Source of the DNA: UBA1258 sp963643225
Lineage (GTDB): Bacteria > Bacillota > Clostridia > Lachnospirales > Lachnospiraceae
NCBI GenBank assembly: GCA_963643225.1
Contig: CAVIIX010000009.1
Location: 35,843 to 99,842, forward strand
Direction of reading: 5' to 3'
Length of the DNA stretch: 64,000 bases
Shown here piece after piece: positions 41,060 through 49,758 of the stretch; positions within the stretch are counted from its first letter, which is position 1, and each line of letters begins with the position of its first letter. A model generated the notes under the pieces. The model saw only the letters and a program-made list of their open reading frames with translations. It was not told the origin of the DNA and did no database searches. Made by a program: the position numbers and the translations under genes.

Positions 41060-42280
41060 TTATTTTTCCTCAACCACCTGGAAAATCAAAAATTTAAGAT
41101 AATAAGATTCCTCTGAAGCCCAAAGAATTGGATGGTCCGGGCCCTGAGTACGAAATTCAACCTGGCGCAAACGCTTATGTACAGATTTTGCTGCCTGGGA
41201 AATTATTTCTTTAAATAAATCCTCGGTCATAAAGTGTGAACAGGAACAGGTCGCAAGATAGCCTCCGTCTCTTACAAGCTTTAAGCCCTTCATGTTAATT
41301 TCTCTGTAGCCTTTAATTGCATTCCTGGTGGCTTCTTTAGATTTAGTAAAAGCAGGCGGGTCCAAAATTACCACATCATAGTCTTCTCCCTGTTCGTACA
41401 ATTTAGGAAGCTCGTCAAGAACATCTGCCGCTCTGAATTTAACGGTGTCGCTTAAATTATTGCGACGGGCATTTTCAGTAGCCTGCATTACCGCATATTC
41501 TGATATATCAAGTCCCGTTACATCCTTTGCCCCTGCAATCCCTGCATTCAATGCGAAGGTTCCCATGTGAGTAAAGCAGTCCAACACCTTTTTATCCTTA
41601 CAAATACGCTGTATGGCTTTTCTGTTATATTTCTGATCAAGAAAGAAACCCGTCTTCTGTCCGTTTACCACATCCACCATATAGCGAATTCCGTTTTCAA
41701 CAATTTCTACGTTTGTATCAAATTCATCCCCGATAAAGCCTTTATAGAGAAGCATTCCTTCTTTTTTTCTGACAGGTGCATCTGAACGTTCATAGACACC
41801 CTTAATATTAATTCCGTCTTCCTTTAAAATCTTCTTTAAGGCATCAATAATGATAAGCTTTAAATTATCTGCACCAAGGGCCAGGGATTCTATTACCAGC
41901 ACGTCATCATATTTATCAACTGTTATTCCCGGCAGCCAGTCAGCCTCTCCGAATATTACCCTGCAGCAGTTTAAATCCTTTTCTTCCATGACGGTTTTTC
42001 TGTATTCCCATGCATTTTTAACTCTCATATAAAGAAAAGCTTCATCTATATTTTCCTGTCTTCTTGAGAGCATGCGCACACGAATTTTAGAATTCTGGTT
42101 AATGAAACCCGCACCCATATAATAACCGTCAAAGTCATGAATTCTTACAATATCACCGTTTTTAAAGGTGCCTGTTATGGTGGCAACTTCATTATCGTAT
42201 ACCCAGGCACCGCCTGCCTTAAGACTTCTTCCTTCTCCCTTTTTAAGTGTCACAATTACGTTTTTTAGTAAATTTTCCAT
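41060..42280 (-). CDS. RlmI-like rRNA cytosine-5 methyltransferase
   Basis: The protein of about 406 residues has an N-terminal PUA domain (LKKGEGRSLKAGGAWVYDNE, VRIHDFDG) and a class I SAM methyltransferase domain with VLDCFTHMGTFALNA, VTGLDISE and the catalytic VILDPPAFTKS, then TCSCSHFM with the cysteine pair. RlmI methylates C1962 of 23S rRNA in Escherichia coli; Firmicutes relatives (YwbD-like) are less studied. The frame opens at 42316 but AAGGAA stands before ATG 42280 (MENLLKNVIV), used here. Confidence 0.88.
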   Translation of the reverse strand: MENLLKNVIVTLKKGEGRSLKAGGAWVYDNEVATITGTFKNGDIVRIHDFDGYYMGAGFINQNSKIRVRMLSRRQENIDEAFLYMRVKNAWEYRKTVMEEKDLNCCRVIFGEADWLPGITVDKYDDVLVIESLALGADNLKLIIIDALKKILKEDGINIKGVYERSDAPVRKKEGMLLYKGFIGDEFDTNVEIVENGIRYMVDVVNGQKTGFFLDQKYNRKAIQRICKDKKVLDCFTHMGTFALNAGIAGAKDVTGLDISEYAVMQATENARRNNLSDTVKFRAADVLDELPKLYEQGEDYDVVILDPPAFTKSKEATRNAIKGYREINMKGLKLVRDGGYLATCSCSHFMTEDLFKEIISQAAKSVHKRLRQVEFRTQGPDHPILWASEESYYLKFLIFQVVEEK

Positions 42281-42296
42281 ATGAATTTCCTTAATT

Positions 42297-42370
42297 AGTG
42301 TCAATGATATTTGCAATCTTCTTGCTACTTTCTCATGTCAATGATATTCTCAATCCACTTTATGAAAACC
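42297..42370. repeat. Two diverged family 1 linker modules
   Basis: GTCAATGATATTTGCAATCT and, 40 bases later, GTCAATGATATTCTCAATCC are diverged forms of the linker seen at 56111. They fill the gap between two divergent genes. Confidence 0.5.
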
Positions 42371-42447
42371 TATCCGAATGGGTGGGGAATTGAGATGAGA
42401 GCAGTGTTACTATTAGCAATATATTTCTAGAAAGGTGATTGAAAATT

Positions 42448-43440
42448 ATGAAAAAACTATTATCTGTACTACTGACTGTTACAATGTTAGTATTACTTTG
42501 CGCCTGCGGCAAATCCACTCAGCAGGACAGTACATCTGCATCCGTAGAGGAACCCGAAACTAAAGCAGCATCAGTTTATGTTACTACGACGGATGACGAC
42601 AACACGGTTACAGACGAGACCGCAATTGCCAGCACGGAGCCTGTATCCGTCGATTTAGGCGCCTATCATGTTACTATCCTTTCTGCGGAGCAGTTTAAGG
42701 ATGACAATGAAAATGATTCTATTCGTTTCTATTATGACTTTACCAACAATTCCGACGAAGAGGTTTCAGCTTTCTTTGCGTGTGATACGGATGCATATCA
42801 GGAAGGTTATGAGCTTGTTGCAGCAAATTCTTTTTACGAAAAGGCTGCAGAGGCAGATAACTGCTACCATGATATTCTCCCTGGAATAACCATCCGTTGT
42901 ATTGTTGAGTACAATTTCAAGCCTGACGGCGGTGATGTTGAGTTCTCATTGACCGAAAGTATCAGTGGCGACAGCGCAACAATGACTTTTGATCCTAAGG
43001 CCTTGCCTGGACGTCCGGCAGAAGACTATACAATCGAACCGTGCGGCAGCGATGCACTGGTAGGGGATAGTCCTTCAGAAGGCATTTATAATGAAAATTA
43101 TTACATCAGTATCACGAAAAGCGAAGTAGTAGACGGTTGGGATGATGGAGAAAAGGTAATTCGTATATATTTTGACTTTACCAACAATTCAGAAGAAAAA
43201 ACCACCTTCTGGGCCGGAGCAGGATCTGTTGTAGCAATGCAGGATGGAATCGGATTGGAGTCTTCCATGGCAAATGAATCTGTACCAGAGGATAATAACG
43301 GTTTTACAGATGTCCAGCCTGGAGAAACCATCACAGTTGCAACCTGCTATTCTCTTCACGATACAGGATCTGCTGTAGCAATTAGAGTGTTCGATTACTG
43401 GAGCGAAAGCAAAGTGGGCGCAATTTTTGATGTTCAGTAA
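42448..43440 (+). CDS. Lipoprotein with two DUF5067-like domains
   Basis: The protein of about 330 residues starts with a lipoprotein signal (LLSVLLTVTMLVLLCACGKS, lipobox L-C-A-C), followed by an acidic/Thr linker and two copies of an immunoglobulin-like DUF5067 domain: YHVTILSAEQF … RFYYDFTNNSDEE and YYISITKSEVV … RIYFDFTNNSEEK. Domains of this type are common in surface lipoproteins of gut Firmicutes; function is unknown. A TTG at 42439 opens the frame earlier, but AAAGGTG fits ATG 42448. A terminator follows, so it is monocistronic. Confidence 0.85.
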   Translation: MKKLLSVLLTVTMLVLLCACGKSTQQDSTSASVEEPETKAASVYVTTTDDDNTVTDETAIASTEPVSVDLGAYHVTILSAEQFKDDNENDSIRFYYDFTNNSDEEVSAFFACDTDAYQEGYELVAANSFYEKAAEADNCYHDILPGITIRCIVEYNFKPDGGDVEFSLTESISGDSATMTFDPKALPGRPAEDYTIEPCGSDALVGDSPSEGIYNENYYISITKSEVVDGWDDGEKVIRIYFDFTNNSEEKTTFWAGAGSVVAMQDGIGLESSMANESVPEDNNGFTDVQPGETITVATCYSLHDTGSAVAIRVFDYWSESKVGAIFDVQ

Positions 43441-43456
43441 TTTAAAATTCTACAAG

Positions 43457-43486
43457 GGAGCCGCTTGCATAGCGGCTCCTTTTTTT
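43457..43486 (+). terminator. Terminator of the DUF5067 lipoprotein gene
   Basis: GGAGCCGCT and AGCGGCTCC pair around TGCAT, followed by seven T. Confidence 0.93.
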
Positions 43487-43487
43487 C

Positions 43488-43540
43488 ATATATGGTAAAA
43501 AGGCACTGCGTGCCATTGATGTGCACTCGCGCGTAAGTAG
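43488..43540. repeat. Family 2 repeat, inverted partial copy
   Basis: In reverse complement it reads TTACGCGCGAGTGCACATCA and GGCACGCAGTGCC then TTTTTACCATATATG, matching the middle and the first arm of the large hairpin in family 2. It lies between two convergent genes. Confidence 0.7.
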
Positions 43541-43545
43541 TAATC

Positions 43546-44466
43546 TTACATCTTCGCTAGCTCAGCTGCCGTTAATGCTGCAACCTTTGCATTGTTATAT
43601 ACAAGCTGAATATTTGATTCAAGTGAATCGCCGCCTGTAAGCTCCACAACTCTTGCAAGCAGGAAAGGTGTTGTAGCCTTACCCTTTATACCCTGCTCTA
43701 CACTTTCTTTAATCGCCTGATCGATAGCCTTGTTTATAATCGTATCGTCCATGGCATATTCCTTTGGAATTGGATTTGTAACAAGCATGCCGCCTTTCAT
43801 GTTTAAATCATATTTTGCCTTGAAGGCAGCGGCTACTTCCTTTGGTGTATCAAGTCTGTAATCTACCTTAAAGCCTGACTTTCTTGAGTAAAACGCAGGT
43901 AATTCTTCGGTACCGTAACCTATTACGGGCACACCCTTTGTTTCAAGATATTCTAATGTTAATCCTAAATCAAGAATTGCCTTTGCTCCTGCACACACTA
44001 CAAGTACTGGAGTCTCTGAAAGTTCTTCAAGGTCGGCCGAAATATCCATTGTAGTTTCAGCACCTCTGTGCACGCCACCGATGCCGCCTGTAGCAAATAC
44101 CTTAATGCCTGCCATTGCAGCAATAATCATTGTTGTAGCAACGGTTGTGGCACCATCCATTCCCTTTGCCACGATTACAGGCAAATCTCTTCTTGATACC
44201 TTTGTAACCTTCTGGCCTGTTTTACCTAAATATTCTATTTCTTCTTTTGAAAGACCTGCCTTAAGTCGGCCTCCTATAATTGCGATAGTAGCAGGAACCG
44301 CTCCGTTATCTCTTATTACCCTTTCTACGTTAAGAGCTGTTTCTACGTTTTTAGGATAGGGCATTCCGTGTGAAATAATTGTAGACTCAAGTGCTACCAC
44401 AGGCTTACCTGCTGCAAGCGCTTCCCTTACCTCTAAAGCTACATCCAAATATTTGTTAAATTCCAT
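43546..44466 (-). CDS. psuG: Pseudouridine-5'-phosphate glycosidase
   Basis: PsuG splits pseudouridine 5'-phosphate to uracil and ribose 5-phosphate. The protein of about 306 residues has the family marks VALESTIISHGMPYPKN, VSRRDLP, FATGGIGGVHRGAE with the metal/active-site region, and NPIPKEYAMD. The frame opens at 44499, but GAAGGAC stands six bases before ATG 44466 (MEFNKYLDVA). It follows psuK by 22 bases, forming the standard two-gene pseudouridine degradation operon. Confidence 0.95.
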   Translation of the reverse strand: MEFNKYLDVALEVREALAAGKPVVALESTIISHGMPYPKNVETALNVERVIRDNGAVPATIAIIGGRLKAGLSKEEIEYLGKTGQKVTKVSRRDLPVIVAKGMDGATTVATTMIIAAMAGIKVFATGGIGGVHRGAETTMDISADLEELSETPVLVVCAGAKAILDLGLTLEYLETKGVPVIGYGTEELPAFYSRKSGFKVDYRLDTPKEVAAAFKAKYDLNMKGGMLVTNPIPKEYAMDDTIINKAIDQAIKESVEQGIKGKATTPFLLARVVELTGGDSLESNIQLVYNNAKVAALTAAELAKM

Positions 44467-44488
44467 TTTAAGTCCTTCTTTCATGATT

Positions 44489-45415
44489 TTAATTTTCAAG
44501 GCCGACTCTTTTTAAAACCGCCTCTTCACTCATTTTTTCATTGATCGTACCGCTGCCTTCCAAAGAAATGGCTGCTGCCGCAAGCCCTATTAAAGCTGTT
44601 TCCTTTAGAGACCTTCCGTTAACAAAAGCATATGCAAAGCCTGCCATCATTGCATCTCCTGCTCCTGTAGCATTTACGATTTTACAGGGTAAATTTCTTA
44701 AATGCATGCTTTCGTTTTTATCTGCCACATATACGCCGTCAGCCCCAAGAGAAATAAAAATTTTCTTTATGCCTGCCTCTAAAAATATCCTTACGGCATT
44801 TTCTAAGGCTTCCTCGCAATCCGGCTTTACACCCGTTAAAATTCTTGTTTCCAGGGAATTGGGAGTAACAGCATATAGACTTGAAAGAGAAGGTAATAAT
44901 CTTGCAGCCTTTGTACAGGATACGGGATCTGCAAAAATAGGAACCTTACACTTTTTAGTCAAATAAGCAATGCTCTCTGTAGGAATGTTAGTGTCTATCA
45001 CCACAAGCTTAGCCTTGTTTATTTCATTCATTCTTGTATCAAGATATTCAGGAGTAATGTTTTTATATATATTCATATCTGAAATTGCAATGGACATATC
45101 TCCGTCCTTATCTGCAATAAACAAATATGATGACGTAGCCTCATTAGGACAGCTGCAATATCCTGAAATATCAATTCCGAGATTTTTGCAGCTTTCTTTA
45201 ATCCTCTTACCGTGTTCATCTTCACCAAGTGCCGTAATAAGATGAACATTAAGGCCTAAAAGCTTCATATTGTGAGCAATGTTTCTTCCTACCCCTCCAA
45301 GAGAAGTAAAAATTCTGCCGGGATTTGAATCCTTTGGAATTAAAGGGGCATCCGGCTTACCGCCTATGTCCACGTTAACTCCTCCTATAACTACGCAATA
45401 ATCTTCCAAATTCAT
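44489..45415 (-). CDS. psuK: Pseudouridine kinase (PfkB family)
   Basis: The 308-residue PfkB kinase has IGGVNVDIGGKP near the N-terminus, the GGVGRNIAHNMKLLG substrate motif and the C-terminal anion-hole/base motif NATGAGDAMMAGF. With PsuG next to it, its substrate is pseudouridine, giving pseudouridine 5'-phosphate. GAGG precedes the start and an extended -10 promoter lies just upstream. Free uracil made here can be reused by the PyrR-linked pathway. Confidence 0.93.
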   Translation of the reverse strand: MNLEDYCVVIGGVNVDIGGKPDAPLIPKDSNPGRIFTSLGGVGRNIAHNMKLLGLNVHLITALGEDEHGKRIKESCKNLGIDISGYCSCPNEATSSYLFIADKDGDMSIAISDMNIYKNITPEYLDTRMNEINKAKLVVIDTNIPTESIAYLTKKCKVPIFADPVSCTKAARLLPSLSSLYAVTPNSLETRILTGVKPDCEEALENAVRIFLEAGIKKIFISLGADGVYVADKNESMHLRNLPCKIVNATGAGDAMMAGFAYAFVNGRSLKETALIGLAAAAISLEGSGTINEKMSEEAVLKRVGLEN

Positions 45416-45434
45416 AAGCCACCTCTAAATTTTT

Positions 45435-45443
45435 ATTATACCA
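45435..45443 (-). promoter_or_regulatory. Extended -10 promoter of psuK-psuG
   Basis: On the minus strand TGG directly before a perfect TATAAT (45435-45440), 20 bases before the psuK start. Confidence 0.6.
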
Positions 45444-45462
45444 TAAAACTCTTATCAAAAGA

Positions 45463-45494
45463 AGAAAAAAGCCTGCGGTTGTATCCGCAGGCTT
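45463..45494 (-). terminator. Terminator of the CofE-like gene
   Basis: AAGCCTGCGG and CCGCAGGCTT pair around a six-base loop with a T-run, read on the minus strand. Confidence 0.92.
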
Positions 45495-45502
45495 GAATAC
45501 TT

Positions 45503-46696
45503 TTAGTCGTTTGTGTAGTTATCAAAGTAACCCTGAATAAGAATAATAGGTGTACCCTTATCACCGGAACCTGAAGTTAAATCACAAAGTGAACCTATAA
45601 GGTCTGTAAGCTGTCTGGGTGTTGTGCCCTGTGAAGCCATATTGCCCTTGAGATTTCCGTCCTTAGTTTTAATACTTTCGGAAATAGCCTGCTTTAATGC
45701 CTCGCCTGAAAGATTTGCAAAATCATTATCAGCAAGATATTTAAGCTTTAATTCATTGGGAGTGCCGATAAGTCCGTCCGTAAATGCAGGAGATACAACC
45801 GGATCTGCAAGTTCCCAGATCTTGCCCTGAGGATCCTTGAAGGCTCCGTCGCCGTATACCATAACTTCAACGTGCTTGCCGGTCTTCTTCATGATTTCTG
45901 ACTGAATATCAAGAACAAGCTGCTTGCATTCCTTGGGGAATAATTTAATCTTATTTTCGGTAGACTTGTTTGAACCAAGTAAACCGTACTTTTCATTATA
46001 GCCGCTTCCGTCAATTGAGGAAGTCATAATATCATCAAGACCACATACAACCTTAGCACCGTTCTCTTTTAAAATTCTCTTGGTACGTACTCTTGTATGA
46101 ATGTCACAGTTAATTACACAGTCTGTGTAGTTAAGAATTGTCTTAGCCTGGTTTGCAAATACTACTTCTACTTCAGCGCCTTCAGCCTTGATAATGTCTG
46201 AATAGTACTGAACATAGTCAACACCTGTAAACTCATGCTTATTTTCACCGAATAATTCTCTGTATTTTTCTAAGGAAAGAACGTCTGAATAGGGATTAAC
46301 ACCTGCTTCATCAAGCTGGTCATAGGTTAAAAGAGCGTTTCCTACTTCATCGCTGGGATAAGAAAGCATCAATACAATCTTCTTGCAGCCTCTTGCGATA
46401 CCCTTTAAGTTAATCGCAAAACGGTTTCTTGAAAGAATAGGGAAGATAACACCAACGGTTTCTCCGCCAAGCTTTGCCTTAACATCCTTTGCAATATCAT
46501 CAACAGAAGCATAATTACCCTGAGCTCTTGCAACGATTGATTCGGTAAGTGCTATAACATCTCTGTCGCGAAGTGAAAAGCCTTCACTCTCTGCAGCAGC
46601 AAGCACGCTGTCAACTGCAATCTTTACAAGATCATCCCCTTCTCTGATGATGGGACCTCTGATACCTCTCGAAACTGTTCCAACAAGTCTTTCCAT
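45503..46696 (-). CDS. CofE-like (F420-0:L-glutamate ligase family) protein
   Basis: The 397-residue protein matches the CofE-like family of Firmicutes: GIRGPIIREGDDLVKI, RDVIALTESIVARAQGNY, FPILSRNRFAINLKGIA and VYGDGAFKDPQGKIWELADP. True CofE adds glutamate to coenzyme F420 in archaea and actinobacteria. No other F420 genes are seen and this lineage is not known to make F420, so another ligase reaction is likely. The start has GGAG. Its own promoter and terminator frame it. Confidence 0.75.
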   Translation of the reverse strand: MERLVGTVSRGIRGPIIREGDDLVKIAVDSVLAAAESEGFSLRDRDVIALTESIVARAQGNYASVDDIAKDVKAKLGGETVGVIFPILSRNRFAINLKGIARGCKKIVLMLSYPSDEVGNALLTYDQLDEAGVNPYSDVLSLEKYRELFGENKHEFTGVDYVQYYSDIIKAEGAEVEVVFANQAKTILNYTDCVINCDIHTRVRTKRILKENGAKVVCGLDDIMTSSIDGSGYNEKYGLLGSNKSTENKIKLFPKECKQLVLDIQSEIMKKTGKHVEVMVYGDGAFKDPQGKIWELADPVVSPAFTDGLIGTPNELKLKYLADNDFANLSGEALKQAISESIKTKDGNLKGNMASQGTTPRQLTDLIGSLCDLTSGSGDKGTPIILIQGYFDNYTND

Positions 46697-46711
46697 TTTT
46701 TACTCCATTCT

Positions 46712-46750
46712 GCGCCATGGCGCCATTGTCTTAATTACAGACTTATTATA
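46712..46750 (-). promoter_or_regulatory. -10 box and 12-bp palindrome before the CofE-like gene
   Basis: A TATAAT stands at 46745-46750 (minus strand). Between it and the start is the perfect palindrome GCGCCATGGCGC (46712-46723), which would lie in the 5' leader and could be an operator or an RNA hairpin. Confidence 0.4.
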
Positions 46751-46843
46751 AAGGCAGTTTCTGCAGAAGAAAAGATATAATTACATTTTATTTATTTATA
46801 TTTATTATAAGATTTGCTTATAAGTAATATTTCTTCATAAATG

Positions 46844-46875
46844 TTGAAAGCTTCCGGATAACCGAAAGCTTTCAA
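46844..46875. terminator. Hairpin after the 65-residue gene
   Basis: TTGAAAGCTTCCGG and CCGAAAGCTTTCAA form a 14-pair stem with one mismatch and a four-base loop, right after the small gene. The T-run is poor, so termination may be weak. Confidence 0.5.
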
Positions 46876-46883
46876 CCCATACA

Positions 46884-47081
46884 TTATTTAGTTTTGAATT
46901 TTTTTTTGGGCTTACATACATCATCGATGAATTCTTTCGTAACATGCGTCATGTGCATGATTTCTTCATCGGTAAATTTGCATGCCCTCATGTGCTGTAC
47001 GACAACATCCAAGGTATTTTCATACCTTGAATCCGTCACGTACAACTCGCCGTCATCGGTAATAACATAAGGCGTTACCAT
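46884..47081 (-). CDS. Uncharacterised 65-residue protein
   Basis: The small protein has a beta-rich start (VTPYVITDDGELYVTDSRYE) and a helical end with a lysine tail (PKKKFKTK); the middle FTDEEIMHMTHVTKEFIDDV could be a helix-turn-helix. It has no homolog I can name. The ribosome site GAGGAGG at 8 bases is excellent and a hairpin follows, so it is likely a real gene. tRNA-Pro lies upstream on the same strand. Confidence 0.7.
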   Translation of the reverse strand: MVTPYVITDDGELYVTDSRYENTLDVVVQHMRACKFTDEEIMHMTHVTKEFIDDVCKPKKKFKTK

Positions 47082-47163
47082 GAGCTTTACCTCCTCAAGA
47101 TGTACTAGGATAAAAATCCTGATAAAGTATACTCCCCTAATCGCCTTAAAAATTCCCTTTTAA

Positions 47164-47237
47164 TCGGAGTGACGGGATTCGAACCCACGACCTCCACGTC
47201 CCGAACGTGGCGCTCTACCAACCTGAGCCACACCCCG
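47164..47237 (-). tRNA. tRNA-Pro (anticodon CGG)
   Basis: The minus strand reads CGGGGTGTGGCTCAGGTTGG from 47237 and ends CACTCCGA at 47164. The acceptor, D, anticodon (CACGTTCGGGACGTG) and T arms all pair, with anticodon CGG. No CCA is encoded. Confidence 0.96.
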
Positions 47238-47305
47238 ATGGCTTTAAACTCCAAGTAAGAACGATTTTACCCTACAGCCCTGTTTTTGTCAATATCGCAA
47301 GTCTT

Positions 47306-48064
47306 TTAAAAGGCTACCACCCCTGTTAAATAAATACTTCCGTCTTCCCTTGTTTCTACCATTAGTTTACCACCGGGCTCTGAAAGCTCCATTGTTACAG
47401 ATTTTGAAAGCTTTTTTGAAAAATATGCACCTACTGCTGTAGTACCACTGGCACAGGAACTTTCCCATACTAAGGTCTCTGGATTTTTAACATATACTAA
47501 CGGTCTAAGGCTCTTTTTATCTTTACTTAACAGCATTAAGCCAACAGCACTTGTTTTTAAAGTATCGCACCACATTTTAATGCAGGCTTCCGGCATATAT
47601 ACAGGTACATCATCTTCAATAATAATATGAGAAATTCCATTAAAGCTTACTGTAGGATAAAAATAATTATGATTTTCAAAGACAAATTTTTCTTCCTTAA
47701 TTCCTAAAGGCTTCGGCATTTCTATCGTGCCATAAAAATTTGAGTCTCTTTTTTCAATATCTACGTTTACTAAGCCTTTCGTATTTATAACCTTTACTTT
47801 AACAGACTTTTTTTCTATTCCATTTCTTTTGCAGTAATATGCTGCCGTTGACATAGTGGCGTTTCCGCAAAATTCACCACCCGCCATTTTTAAAGTAATA
47901 TCAGAATCTTCCATTGAAGGCAAAAGAAAGCCTACCTGTTCGCAAGTAGGCTCTTTCTTTAATATCATATTGGCGATTTCTACATGCTTATCCTCTGACA
48001 CATTTGTTTCCACCAACGCTGTAATGTTGCCTGTAGGATTACACATAATATACTTTACATCCAT
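47306..48064 (-). CDS. DapF-fold amino acid racemase/epimerase
   Basis: The 252-residue protein has the diaminopimelate epimerase fold with both catalytic cysteines: GGEFCGNAT (C66) and ESSCASGTTA (C204). It lacks the length and some conserved residues of true DapF (270-280 residues) and resembles the CntK-like racemases. Such enzymes invert an amino acid without PLP. The start ATG overlaps the stop of a polar amino acid ABC ATPase gene by one base, so substrate supply and racemisation seem linked. Which amino acid is used cannot be told. Confidence 0.78.
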   Translation of the reverse strand: MDVKYIMCNPTGNITALVETNVSEDKHVEIANMILKKEPTCEQVGFLLPSMEDSDITLKMAGGEFCGNATMSTAAYYCKRNGIEKKSVKVKVINTKGLVNVDIEKRDSNFYGTIEMPKPLGIKEEKFVFENHNYFYPTVSFNGISHIIIEDDVPVYMPEACIKMWCDTLKTSAVGLMLLSKDKKSLRPLVYVKNPETLVWESSCASGTTAVGAYFSKKLSKSVTMELSEPGGKLMVETREDGSIYLTGVVAF

Positions 48065-48819
48065 TACTGTTCATAACTCCTTAAAAACTGCTTTGTACGT
48101 TCCTGCTTTGGGTTACCAAAGACTTCCTCCGGATTTCCTTCTTCTACAATATATCCACCATCCATAAATACTACTCTGTTTGATACTGCTCTTGCAAATG
48201 ACATTTCATGGGTAACAATTACCATAGTCATCTTTTCTTCTGCAAGCTGACGGATAATCTTGAGAACCTCTATAGTAAGCTCCGGATCTAAAGCTGATGT
48301 AGGCTCATCGAAAAATAAAATGTCTGGCTTTAAGGCAAGTGCTCTTGCAATTGCAACTCTCTGCTGCTGTCCTCCAGAAAGCTGGCAGGGATATGCCTCT
48401 GCCTTATCTTCGAGTCCCATTTTCTTTAACAGAGCATAAGCTTCCTGTTTTACCTCTTCTGAATCTCTTTTCTGAACATTTATTGGAGCATCGCATATGT
48501 TCTTTAAAATAGAATAATGAGGAAACAGATTAAACTGCTGAAACACAAGGCCGAAATAGCTCTTTACCTTTGTGATTTCCTTTTTAGGTAAATATACTGC
48601 CTTACCCTCTACTGTTTTTGCAACTTCTGTATCTAAATACTGAATAGAACCCTTATTAATCTTTTCAAGCAAGGTAGCACATCTTAAAAGCGTTGTTTTA
48701 CCAGAACCCGAAGGACCGATAATACTTACTACTTCACCGCTGTCTACAAAAAGGCTTATATCATGAAGTACTTCACAGTCTTCAAAATGTTTTTCGATAT
48801 TTTTCATTTCAAGAATCAT
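48064..48819 (-). CDS. Polar amino acid ABC transporter, ATP-binding protein
   Basis: The 251-residue ATPase has Walker A GPSGSGKTT, signature LSGGQQQRVAIARAL and Walker B ILFFDEPTSALDPE, and belongs to the GlnQ/ArtM group (VFQQFNLFPHYSILKNI). It powers uptake of one polar amino acid with the permease 11 bases upstream and the binding protein further up. It is translationally coupled to the racemase. Confidence 0.93.
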   Translation of the reverse strand: MILEMKNIEKHFEDCEVLHDISLFVDSGEVVSIIGPSGSGKTTLLRCATLLEKINKGSIQYLDTEVAKTVEGKAVYLPKKEITKVKSYFGLVFQQFNLFPHYSILKNICDAPINVQKRDSEEVKQEAYALLKKMGLEDKAEAYPCQLSGGQQQRVAIARALALKPDILFFDEPTSALDPELTIEVLKIIRQLAEEKMTMVIVTHEMSFARAVSNRVVFMDGGYIVEEGNPEEVFGNPKQERTKQFLRSYEQ

Positions 48820-48830
48820 GACTAAACCTC

Positions 48831-49496
48831 CTATTTATAATACTGCATGGACTTTTCTACCTTGCCCATGATAAAGTCTACTATCGCATTAAATACAAAA
48901 TAGAAGACACCTGCTACTACAAAAGGCATAAAACTGGTCTGGGAATTTGCAATCTGTTTGCCGATTGTAAACATCTCCTGATAGGAAACCGTAAATGCCA
49001 TTGATGTATCCTTAACCAGAGTAACCACTTCATTGGTGATACTCGGCATAATTCTCTTGATTACCTGAGGCAGAATGATTTTTAAAAAGGTCTGTGTTTT
49101 AGTATACCCTAAGACTTCTGCTGCCTCATACTGTCCCTTTGATATTGATTCAATACCGCCTCTGTAGATTTCTGCAAAATAGGCAGCATAGTTTATTGCA
49201 AATGCTATAACAACCGGAATAAGTTTGTTTCTTGCTACATTTATTTCAATAAAACCCAGGCTCTTTGAAATATAATAAGGACCATAGGTTACCGCAAGCA
49301 ACTGAAGCATTAAGGGAGTGCCTCTTAAAACGGAAATAATAAAACGTGTAATCCCTGATACAATTTTGTTTTTGCTCATACGCAGCAAAGCTACGATAAT
49401 ACCTAAAGGAAGAGAAAAAATCAAAGTAAGGAAGAAAATTGCACAAGTTCTTCCCAGGCCTTCAGACATTTTCAATATCATTGTGATTAAAGACAT
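48831..49496 (-). CDS. Polar amino acid ABC transporter, permease
   Basis: The 221-residue permease has five membrane helices and the EAA loop YEAAEVLGYTKTQTFLKIILPQ of His/Glu/Gln-type transporters. It would work as a homodimer because no second permease gene is present. The binding protein gene lies 262 bases upstream, separated by a repeat and hairpin. Confidence 0.92.
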   Translation of the reverse strand: MSLITMILKMSEGLGRTCAIFFLTLIFSLPLGIIVALLRMSKNKIVSGITRFIISVLRGTPLMLQLLAVTYGPYYISKSLGFIEINVARNKLIPVVIAFAINYAAYFAEIYRGGIESISKGQYEAAEVLGYTKTQTFLKIILPQVIKRIMPSITNEVVTLVKDTSMAFTVSYQEMFTIGKQIANSQTSFMPFVVAGVFYFVFNAIVDFIMGKVEKSMQYYK

Positions 49497-49595
49497 AAAT
49501 ACCTCATTTTCTTGATTAAGGAAAGTGTTTCATTAATATACTTATTCCCGAAAGCGTATAATGCACCTCCGGGATGAGTTTTTAGTTCTTGATTA

Positions 49596-49742
49596 TTGTC
49601 AATAATATTCGCATTCCACTTCGCTACCTGCTCATATAAAAGCGACACTGCGAGACTTACTTTTGCTCATGTGGTTAATACGCCATGTAAAACTGCTTAT
49701 CTGCTTATAGACATGCCTTCTAAGAAAGCAGTTTTGCATGGC
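49596..49742. repeat. Family 1 linker plus a long-armed hairpin
   Basis: GTCAATAATATTCGCATTCC, CTTCGCTACCTGCTCATATA and AAAGCGACACTGCGAG match the linker and left end of the array units at 56111-56170. They are followed by a hairpin with arms GCCATGTAAAACTGCTT and AAGCAGTTTTGCATGGC (49691-49742). The hairpin lies between the binding protein and permease genes and could reduce expression of the downstream genes. Confidence 0.7.
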
Positions 49743-49758
49743 TTTAAATAGTTACAAA

